A model generated the notes under the pieces. The model had not been told where the DNA came from and did not search any database. It saw nothing but the letters and a program-made list of their open reading frames with translations. Below are positions 8,749-15,336 of a DNA stretch of 64,000 bases, one piece after another. This DNA comes from Micromonospora endolithica. Lineage in GTDB: Bacteria; Actinomycetota; Actinomycetes; Mycobacteriales; Micromonosporaceae. Both the position numbers and the translations under genes were made by a program. The DNA lies in NCBI RefSeq assembly GCF_003626595.1, contig NZ_RBAK01000009.1, forward strand, positions 124,001 through 188,000, read 5' to 3'. Positions within the stretch are counted from its first letter, which is position 1. Each line of letters begins with the position of its first letter.

Positions 8749-9911
8749 ACGGCGACGTCCGGCCGCGCCGCCGACTCCGCGTCGGCGCCCTGGCCACCGC
8801 CCTGACCGCGGCCCTCACCCTGCTCTGTTGCACCGGCGGTGCGGGCGCCTTTCTCCTGACCGAGCTGGGTGGTGACGACGCCGACCAGCTGACGTTGGCC
8901 AGTCAGGACTGCACCGAAGACTCCACGGTCACCGTGACCGGTGAGATGCCCCGTTTCTCCGGGTACGGCGAGGTCCAACTGCGCAACGCCGCCCGGATCA
9001 TCAAGGTCGGCCAGGAGATGAAGGTCCCGCCGCGCGGCTGGGTGATCGCCATCGCCACCGCGATGCAGGAGTCCCGGCTGCGCAACCTGGCCAACAGCAC
9101 CGTCGCCAGTTCCCGGACGATCCCGAACGAGGGCGTGGGCGCGGACCACGACTCCGTCGGTCTCTTCCAGCAACGGGCCGGATGGGGCAGCGTCACCCAG
9201 CGGATGACCCCCGAGTACGCCGCCCGCAAGTTCTACGAGAAGCTCGTGCAGGTCCCGGGCTGGCAGGATCTGCCGCTCACGCTGGCGGCCCAGAAGGTGC
9301 AGATCAGTGCCTTCCCCGACGCTTACGCCAAGCACGAGGAGCTCGCCGCGAGGATCGTCAACCGGTTGGCCGGTGGCGCCGCCCGGATCACCCTGGTCGG
9401 CGGTCGACAGGCGTGCGACGCGGCAGCCGCGGGCGCGATCGCCGCGTCCGGCTGGACCGCGCCCATCCCGGGCGGGGTGGGCTCCGGCTTCCGCACCGCC
9501 GACCGCCCGGCGCACAACGGCGTCGACATCGCCGCACCGAAGGGCACGCTGATCCGGGTCGCCGCCACCGGGCGGGTACTCGTCTCCCGCTGCGACCCGG
9601 ACCGCCGCGGGCGTCTCGACTGCAACGTGGACGGACGGCCGGGCAAGGGCGGCTGTGGCTGGTTCGTGGACGTTCTGCACGCGGGCAAGATCGTCACCCG
9701 CTACTGTCACATGGTGACCCGGCCGAAGGTGCGCGCCGGGCAGTTGGTCGAGGCCGGCGACGTGATCGGCGAGGTCGGCAGCAGCGGCAATTCCTCCGGA
9801 CCGCACCTGCACTACGAGGTCCACACCGACGGGGACCGCAGCAGTCGGAGCGCGATCGACCCGGTGTCCTTCATGCGGGACCGCGGGGCCCCGCTGCGGA
9901 GTGCGGGATGA
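8745..9911 (+). CDS. VirB1-like peptidoglycan hydrolase: lytic transglycosylase-like domain plus M23 peptidase
   Basis: A 388-residue exported enzyme likely to open the cell wall for the secretion apparatus. An N-terminal membrane anchor or signal (residues 12-38) is followed by a lysozyme/transglycosylase-like domain with AIATAMQESRL, where the Glu is the expected catalytic acid, and SVGLFQQR. A C-terminal LytM/M23 domain carries the zinc ligands in HNGVDIAAP and HLHYEVH. The combination of muramidase-like and endopeptidase domains is common in Gram-positive conjugation systems (TcpG, TcpI and CwlT types). Its ATG overlaps the upstream stop (ATGA). Confidence 0.85.
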   Translation: MNGDVRPRRRLRVGALATALTAALTLLCCTGGAGAFLLTELGGDDADQLTLASQDCTEDSTVTVTGEMPRFSGYGEVQLRNAARIIKVGQEMKVPPRGWVIAIATAMQESRLRNLANSTVASSRTIPNEGVGADHDSVGLFQQRAGWGSVTQRMTPEYAARKFYEKLVQVPGWQDLPLTLAAQKVQISAFPDAYAKHEELAARIVNRLAGGAARITLVGGRQACDAAAAGAIAASGWTAPIPGGVGSGFRTADRPAHNGVDIAAPKGTLIRVAATGRVLVSRCDPDRRGRLDCNVDGRPGKGGCGWFVDVLHAGKIVTRYCHMVTRPKVRAGQLVEAGDVIGEVGSSGNSSGPHLHYEVHTDGDRSSRSAIDPVSFMRDRGAPLRSAG

Positions 9912-9924
9912 GACGCTCGACGTC

Positions 9925-10527
9925 ATGACCGATCCGCTGCCCGATCCGTTCGCGGGCCAGCCGGACTGGGCACCGCTGCCGCCCCGGCCGATCGAGATCG
10001 TTCCCGCCACCGCCCGGGTCGACCTGCGCGGACGGCGCGTCCTGGTCGGCCTGCCCGGCCTGGGCTGGCGTGGCGACCTACGCGCCGACGAACGCGTGGT
10101 GCAGGGCAGCCGGACCTACGTGCCGGTCATCCCCGAACACGAGTGGTACCGGGCCGAGGCCGACCAGGTCGAGGTCTTCGCCCCGCTGGTGCCGGTCGAG
10201 CGGGTCTGGGTGGAGACGGTGGGGCCGCGAACGCCGCCCGGCAGCCCGGGTCGGGAGCCAGGGATCCGGCTGGTGTCGCTGGACGTCCCGGCGCACCCGG
10301 CACCGACGCCGGTCTTCGAGGCCGACGCGGTCGCCGGCCGCCGGGTCGTGCACGTCGTCGAATCGGTGGAGCAACGCGACCTGCGTGCGGTCACCGAGAC
10401 CTACTCGGGAGCGGACGGGGACATCTGCGTACGGATCACCCCGGAGATGGAGTGGTATCGCTGGGCTTGGCGCGGGCAGGCACCGAGCACCCTTGAGGTT
10501 CCGGTCCACCTGCTCTGGGTCGAGTGA
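9925..10527 (+). CDS. hypothetical protein with two related halves (EWYR repeats)
   Basis: A 200-residue soluble protein with no signal peptide or membrane helix. I do not recognise the family. It appears internally duplicated: PEHEWYRAEADQVEVFAPLV ending in VWVE near residue 95, and PEMEWYRWAWRGQAPSTLEV ending in LLWVE at the C-terminus. Each half thus ends with an acidic-EWYR block followed by a hydrophobic strand. It is the last gene of the secretion-like cluster, starting just after the M23 gene. An in-frame GTG at 9901 would overlap that gene by 11 nt; I prefer the ATG at 9925. A cytoplasmic accessory role is only a guess from position. Confidence 0.6.
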   Translation: MTDPLPDPFAGQPDWAPLPPRPIEIVPATARVDLRGRRVLVGLPGLGWRGDLRADERVVQGSRTYVPVIPEHEWYRAEADQVEVFAPLVPVERVWVETVGPRTPPGSPGREPGIRLVSLDVPAHPAPTPVFEADAVAGRRVVHVVESVEQRDLRAVTETYSGADGDICVRITPEMEWYRWAWRGQAPSTLEVPVHLLWVE

Positions 10528-10531
10528 GGAC

Positions 10532-11098
10532 TCAGTTGACCTGTGCCCCGCCACATACCCGCCAGTTCTCGTCTTCGAGCTGGGTGGTGAACTGCCAAGG
10601 CTGCCGGTCACTTTGAGTGATGCCATCCACATAGGCAGACAGGATCAGGTCTACCCTTATCTCAGCAACATCGCCTCGACGTTCGTCTTGCAGGCTGCCC
10701 CAGCTCACTGAGATGGTCGTTCCGAACCGCTGCTCGCGAGCCACCAGGTCGTCTCTCAGGACGCGTAGCTCCGTGACTTCGCCCTTATTGCAGGTGTAGA
10801 GGTTGGCTCGGGTGTCGTTACGATCGACAAGGAAAGCCCGCAGGTAGTTGTCCACGACGACGTCGGGGGCGCTGCGGTCGGGTGTGGTGGCGCGGTCGTA
10901 GATGACGTAACCGGCGGCGATACCACCGAGTACGAGGGACGTCAGTACCGCTGCCACCACCGTCAGGACGGTGCGCAGCCGCCGTCGGGGCCGCTGGGGA
11001 ACCGGCGCCGCCGAGGGGGGCGCCAGGTGGTCCGAGGGGGCCCGTTGCGCCGGTACGCGGGAGACCTGGGAACCGGCGGGGGGCGGCACTGATTCCAC
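10532..11098 (-). CDS. membrane-anchored protein with Pro-rich N-terminus and extracytoplasmic domain
   Basis: A 188-residue protein: a Pro/Ala-rich cytoplasmic segment (1-38), an Arg-rich stop-transfer flank RPRRRLR, one helix at about 43-66 (VLTVVAAVLTSLVLGGIAAG), and a roughly 110-residue external domain starting at VVVDNYLRAFLVDRND, with single cysteines in YTCNKG and WRVCGG. The layout resembles DUF4878/Rv0361-type NTF2-like proteins, and a second gene of the same design lies at 59619. It is read against the flanking genes and ends 4 nt after the preceding stop. Its GTG start follows AGGGA. Base use is slightly less GC-biased than its neighbours. Confidence 0.65.
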   Translation of the reverse strand: MESVPPPAGSQVSRVPAQRAPSDHLAPPSAAPVPQRPRRRLRTVLTVVAAVLTSLVLGGIAAGYVIYDRATTPDRSAPDVVVDNYLRAFLVDRNDTRANLYTCNKGEVTELRVLRDDLVAREQRFGTTISVSWGSLQDERRGDVAEIRVDLILSAYVDGITQSDRQPWQFTTQLEDENWRVCGGAQVN

Positions 11099-11294
11099 TC
11101 CCTGAGGCTAACGGCTGGGCGCGATTGACCCAATGCCTCAGATGCAGCGGATCGTGACGGACCACTCCCCATCGGTGAGATCCACGACAACACCGGCGCA
11201 CCGCCGTCCTGCCTCCGCCGGTGGAGACGCGACCTGGGTTACGGTCTCTGCGCGGGGAGGGGTTGCCGACCTCGCGCAAGAGGGGGTGGACGCC

Positions 11295-13892
11295 GTGGCC
11301 GGTCCGAGGGCACGCACGAGCCGCGCGGCCGCCCTGCACCGTCGGGCCGCCGCGACCGCGCTGGCCGCCGCGGACATCCTGGACGACACCCGTCCGGTGC
11401 CGGCGGACCACGGCCGCCAGTACGAGCTGGCGGAGCGCCTGCGTACGGCGGCGGCGGTGCTGGCGCCCGGTTGGGCCGGTGACGCCCTGGAGACGATGGC
11501 CCCGACGGCGCCCGCCGGGGACGGCCCGCCGTCCTTCGTCCGGGTCGGTACGGCCGCACCGCTGGACGACGCGCGTTTCCCCGCCCTGGTGCCGTTGCTC
11601 GGCACGGGCCACCTCAGCGTCGACGCCGATGCCCGGGACACCCGGGTGGCGGGGTTGCTCCGGGGCGTACTCCTGCGGTTGTTGGCGGCGACACCGGCCG
11701 GGGCGCTGCTGGTCCGCGCGGTGGATGCGACGGGTGAGGCGCTGGGTCCGTTCGCCGGTCTGGCGGACGCCGGCCTGCTGCCCCCGCCGGCGACGGACGT
11801 CGCGGGGCTGCGGGCGGTGCTGACCGAGGCGGAGCAGTGGGTGGTACCGGGTTCCGGCGGTCGTCGCCGGCACGACCGGACGCTGCTGCTGGTGGTCGCC
11901 GCGTTGCCGGCGCCGGTGGGTGCCACCGACCTGGCCCGGATCGCCGCGCTGGCGGAGCAGGGCCCGGCGACCGGCCTGCACCTGATCGTGGCGGGCTGGC
12001 CGGCGGGAGCGCCGGAAGCCGGGGACGGCGCGACGGCGGCGGGCTGGCCGGCGGGCACCGCGGACGGCGGAGCGGCGGCGGACCGAACACCGTTGCCGCG
12101 GGCGACGGCGGTCGCGGTGCGGACGGCGTACGCGTTGCTGGGTGATCCGCCGGGCACCTCGTACGCCGGGCCGGGCGCGGAGGCACCGGGTGGGTTGAAC
12201 TCGCCGGTGCTCATCGAGCCGGATCCGCCGGCGGAACTGGTCGACGCGGTGTGCCGGCGACTCGCCGCGCAGGTGGAGGCCGGTTCCCGGCTGTCGCTCG
12301 CCGATCTGCTGCCGGCCACGGACGAGGAACTGTGGAGCGCGGGCGCGACCGACGGCATCGCCACCACCGTGGGGGACGCGGGTGGCCGGCCGGTGTCGCT
12401 GGGTTTCACCGAGCTGACCCCGCACTGGTTGGTCAGCGGCCGGTCCGGGGCGGGCCGGTCGACCTTCCTCGGCACCGCGTTGCTCGGCCTGGCCACCCGG
12501 TACGGCCCGGAGGACCTGGCCCTCTACCTGGTGGACCTCGGTGCGGGTGAGTCCTTCGTGGAGTTCTTGCAGACCGAGCGCGACCGGTCGTGGATCCCGC
12601 AGGTGCGGGCGGCGGCGATGGCCGCGGACCGGGAGTACGTGCTCGGCCTCCTCGACGAGTTGACGGCCGAGGTCCGCCGTCGGGAGGAGGCCGGCGCGCG
12701 GGCCGGTGGACAGCGTTTCGCCGAGCTGCGGCAGCACCGGCCGATGCCCCGGATCGTGTGCGTACTCGATCACCTGCCGCTGCTGTTCGCGGAGCGGGAC
12801 CGCCTCGCGACGGAGGCGAACGCCCGGCTGGACGCACTGGCCCGGACGGGTCGGGCGTACGGGGTGCACCTGGTTCTGGCCGGTGAGGGCGACCTCGGGC
12901 TGGGTTCGCGTACCGACCGGGACTCGGTTCTCGGTCAGTTCCCGGTGCGGGTGGCCCTGCCCGGTGGTGGCGCGGTGCTGGAACCGACGAACGACTCGGC
13001 CGCCGGCCTGCCGGTGGGCAGCGCGGTGGTCAACACCGCCGGTGGGCTCGGTGGCCCCCGGGGCGCCATCCGGGGGCACGAACGGATGGTCCGGTTTCCC
13101 GATCCGCAGGACCATCCGGAGACGGTGGCGGAGCTGCGACAACGGTTGTGGTCGGCCCGTCCGGAGGGCTCCGCGCCGCCGGTGGTGTTCGCCGGTTGGG
13201 CGCGCCCGTCGCTGCGGAACGATCCCCGGCACCGGGCCGCGCTGGCCGGTCGGGCGCCGGAGCCGGCGGCGCTGCTGGGGAGGGCGGTGGACGTCGAACG
13301 GTCCACGGTGGCGGTGCCGCTGGGCCCGTCCCCCGGACGCAACCTGGCGGTGCTCGGTCCCGGTCCGGAGGCGGTCCGGTTGCTGGGCACGGCGGCGCGG
13401 AGCACCGCCGCACACCATCCACCGGGGACCGCGCGTTTCGTGCTGTACGCGCCGACCGGTGACGCCGAGCCGCTCGCCGTCGAGCTGGCCGAGCGTCATC
13501 CGGTCGAGACGGTCGACCTTCCCGGCCTGCTCGCCGCCGTCGAGGACGCCGCGCCCGGGTACCTGGTGATCTTCGACGTGGGCGGGATTCCTCCGGACCG
13601 GTTACCGCCGGACCGGTTGCGGACGCTGCTCCGGGAGGGTCCGGCGACCGGCCGTCACGTGCTGGGGCGTTGGCGCACCGCGCCGCCGTTCGCGACCCTG
13701 CTCGAACCGGAGGGCGAGATGGAGAAGCTCGCCGCGGTCGCGGTGGTGGACCTGCCCGGCGCACAGCTCACGTCGATCGTCGGCCGGCCGGTCGAGTGGC
13801 GACCCCGGCCGGGCCGGGCGATCCTCTGGGACGGGTCGGGGGAACGCGGCACCGTCCTGGTCCCCTTCGCCGACGAGGGGGACCAGCCATGA
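11295..13892 (+). CDS. FtsK/SpoIIIE (EccC-like) protein with degenerate ATPase motifs
   Basis: An 865-residue protein related to FtsK/EccC ATPases. The central nucleotide-binding fold has the P-loop GRSGAGRST near residue 383, with arginine where Walker A lysine is expected. The Walker B region is RIVCVLDHLP, with His in place of the catalytic Glu. A second, C-terminal RecA-like unit (LAVLGPGPEAVRLLG) has no P-loop at all. The protein may therefore bind but not hydrolyse ATP, or act as a scaffold. No membrane helix is evident; the next gene, overlapping by 4 nt (ATGA), supplies three. GTG 11295 was chosen because AGGGGG lies 8 nt upstream; the frame stays open to 11133 and GTG 11286 is an alternative. 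Confidence 0.75.
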   Translation: MAGPRARTSRAAALHRRAAATALAAADILDDTRPVPADHGRQYELAERLRTAAAVLAPGWAGDALETMAPTAPAGDGPPSFVRVGTAAPLDDARFPALVPLLGTGHLSVDADARDTRVAGLLRGVLLRLLAATPAGALLVRAVDATGEALGPFAGLADAGLLPPPATDVAGLRAVLTEAEQWVVPGSGGRRRHDRTLLLVVAALPAPVGATDLARIAALAEQGPATGLHLIVAGWPAGAPEAGDGATAAGWPAGTADGGAAADRTPLPRATAVAVRTAYALLGDPPGTSYAGPGAEAPGGLNSPVLIEPDPPAELVDAVCRRLAAQVEAGSRLSLADLLPATDEELWSAGATDGIATTVGDAGGRPVSLGFTELTPHWLVSGRSGAGRSTFLGTALLGLATRYGPEDLALYLVDLGAGESFVEFLQTERDRSWIPQVRAAAMAADREYVLGLLDELTAEVRRREEAGARAGGQRFAELRQHRPMPRIVCVLDHLPLLFAERDRLATEANARLDALARTGRAYGVHLVLAGEGDLGLGSRTDRDSVLGQFPVRVALPGGGAVLEPTNDSAAGLPVGSAVVNTAGGLGGPRGAIRGHERMVRFPDPQDHPETVAELRQRLWSARPEGSAPPVVFAGWARPSLRNDPRHRAALAGRAPEPAALLGRAVDVERSTVAVPLGPSPGRNLAVLGPGPEAVRLLGTAARSTAAHHPPGTARFVLYAPTGDAEPLAVELAERHPVETVDLPGLLAAVEDAAPGYLVIFDVGGIPPDRLPPDRLRTLLREGPATGRHVLGRWRTAPPFATLLEPEGEMEKLAAVAVVDLPGAQLTSIVGRPVEWRPRPGRAILWDGSGERGTVLVPFADEGDQP

Positions 13893-14623
13893 CCCGCGGC
13901 GCGGCACGGAGCAGGACGTCGGGGCCGGGCCGGCAGCGAACCGCCGCCGCGTCGCCGGAGGGCGGGACCGGCACGACCGCCGACCCGGTGCCGGCCGCCT
14001 GGACCGACTACCTGGCCGCCGCCCGCCAGCTCGACGGGGTACGCCGGGACGCGTCCACCGCCGCGGGCGAGCAGGCCCGGTCGGTGCAGGCCGCCCGCGA
14101 GGAGTTGAACGCGGTACGCACCCGGTTGGCGCCGCAGGAGTCGCGGTTGCGGGAGCGGGGCGTACCGGCGATCTCGCTGGTGCCGACCCCGCCGGAGGTC
14201 ACCGAGGCGGCCCGCGCGATGGCGGGTGGGCCGGCGGCCGTCCTGGGTGGTCTGCGCACCGCGCGGGCCCGGGCGGACGCCGCCGACGCGGCGCTGGCCG
14301 CCCGGGGGGCGATCAGCCCGTCCGCCTGGCCGGCCGCGCTCCGCAACCTGCTGGTGTACGGGCCGCTGGCGCTGCTCGTGCCGGCGGTGCAGGTGGTGCT
14401 GCTGCTGGCCAGCGGAGGGGGCGCGGTGACCCTGGCGGCGCTGGTCTGCGGGCTGCCCATGCCGGCGGTCACCTTCGCGGCCGGCTGGGTGGGGGTGGGC
14501 CGGCTGTTCCCGGCCGGTCCCGGCGGTCGGGTGGACCGCACCGCGCGGCTCGGCGTACTGGTCTGCCTGGTGCCGGCGGTGCTGGTCAGCACCGTACTGC
14601 TGCTGGCAGTTCTCGCCGGCTGA
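13889..14623 (+). CDS. coiled-coil membrane protein coupled to the FtsK-like gene
   Basis: A 244-residue protein of unknown family. After a charged tail, residues about 35-90 form a likely helical or coiled-coil region with many Ala, Arg and Glu residues (AAREELNAVRTRL). Three hydrophobic segments follow at about residues 156-175, 180-203 and 222-243, the last running to the C-terminus. Its ATG overlaps the upstream stop by 4 nt, so it is made together with the FtsK-like protein and probably anchors it to the membrane. It ends 12 nt before the convergent folE stop. Confidence 0.65.
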   Translation: MTRGAARSRTSGPGRQRTAAASPEGGTGTTADPVPAAWTDYLAAARQLDGVRRDASTAAGEQARSVQAAREELNAVRTRLAPQESRLRERGVPAISLVPTPPEVTEAARAMAGGPAAVLGGLRTARARADAADAALAARGAISPSAWPAALRNLLVYGPLALLVPAVQVVLLLASGGGAVTLAALVCGLPMPAVTFAAGWVGVGRLFPAGPGGRVDRTARLGVLVCLVPAVLVSTVLLLAVLAG

Positions 14624-14635
14624 CCCGAACGGCGG

Positions 14636-15253
14636 TCAGCGGGCCATGATCAGCGTCATCGCCTCGGCGCGGGACTTCGCGTCGTGCTGGAGCGTGCCCC
14701 GGACGGCCGAGGTGATGGTCTGCGCGCCCGACTTCTGGATGCCCCGCATCGCCATGCACATGTGCTCGCACTGGAGCACCACGATCACGCCGCGGGGGGC
14801 CAGTCGCTCCATCAGCAGGTCCGCGATCTGCGAGGTGAGCCGTTCCTGCACCTGTGGGCGCCGGGCGAAGACCTCGACCAGGCGGGCCAGCTTGGACAGG
14901 CCGGTGATCCGGCCGTCCGGACCGGGGATGTAGCCGATGTGGGCGCTGCCCCGGAACGGCAGCAGGTGGTGCTCGCAGAGGCTCATCACGTCGATGTCCC
15001 GGACGAGCACCAGCTCTTCGTGATTGGCCTCGAAGGTGGTGGTGAGCACCTGCGCCGGATCGACCCGGAGGCCGGCGAAAAGCTCGGCGTACGCCCGGGC
15101 GACACGCGCCGGTGTCTGCTGGAGACCGTCCCGGTCGGGGTCCTCCCCGACGGCGATGAGGATCTCCCGGACGGCCTTCTCGATCCGGCCGAGGTCCATC
15201 GTTTCCTCGACGGGCCGGCCGCTGAGCTTGCCGCTGATCAACCGGGCGGCCAC
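14636..15253 (-). CDS. folE: GTP cyclohydrolase I
   Basis: FolE converts GTP to 7,8-dihydroneopterin triphosphate, the first step of tetrahydrofolate synthesis. The family signatures VGEDPDRDGLQQTPARVARAY, VMSLCEHHLLPF (zinc Cys and His), GLSKLARLVEVFARRPQ and LQCEHMCM (second zinc Cys) are all present. The GTG at 15253 gives 205 residues. The frame is open further upstream to a CTG at 15340 that overlaps the ftsH stop (CTGA), and that stretch (ending DDDGLDY) has coding-like composition. The true start may therefore be this unusual CTG, giving about 234 residues. The gene belongs with ftsH-folE and is about 13 kb from folP. Confidence 0.92.
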   Translation of the reverse strand: MAARLISGKLSGRPVEETMDLGRIEKAVREILIAVGEDPDRDGLQQTPARVARAYAELFAGLRVDPAQVLTTTFEANHEELVLVRDIDVMSLCEHHLLPFRGSAHIGYIPGPDGRITGLSKLARLVEVFARRPQVQERLTSQIADLLMERLAPRGVIVVLQCEHMCMAMRGIQKSGAQTITSAVRGTLQHDAKSRAEAMTLIMAR

Positions 15254-15290
15254 GTAGTCCAGGCCGTCGTCGTCGGGCTCGGTCGCGGAG

Positions 15291-15325
15291 ACGGCCAGCC
15301 CCCGAGGGTTCCGGGGGCTGGCCGT
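15291..15325. terminator. perfect 14-bp hairpin between ftsH and folE
   Basis: On the plus strand the arms ACGGCCAGCCCCCG (15291-15304) and CGGGGGCTGGCCGT (15312-15325) are exact reverse complements around a 7-nt loop, starting 12 nt after the ftsH stop. There is no T-run, as is usual in actinomycetes. It could terminate or attenuate ftsH transcripts before folE. If folE begins at the upstream CTG, the hairpin would lie inside the folE 5' coding region. Confidence 0.6.
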
Positions 15326-15336
15326 GGGGTCCGTGC

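Noticed and set aside
2078..9911. The secretion-like cluster as an integrative conjugative element
   Set aside because: I saw no integrase, relaxase, tRNA attachment site or direct repeats at either edge within the window, so an active ICE is not supported.
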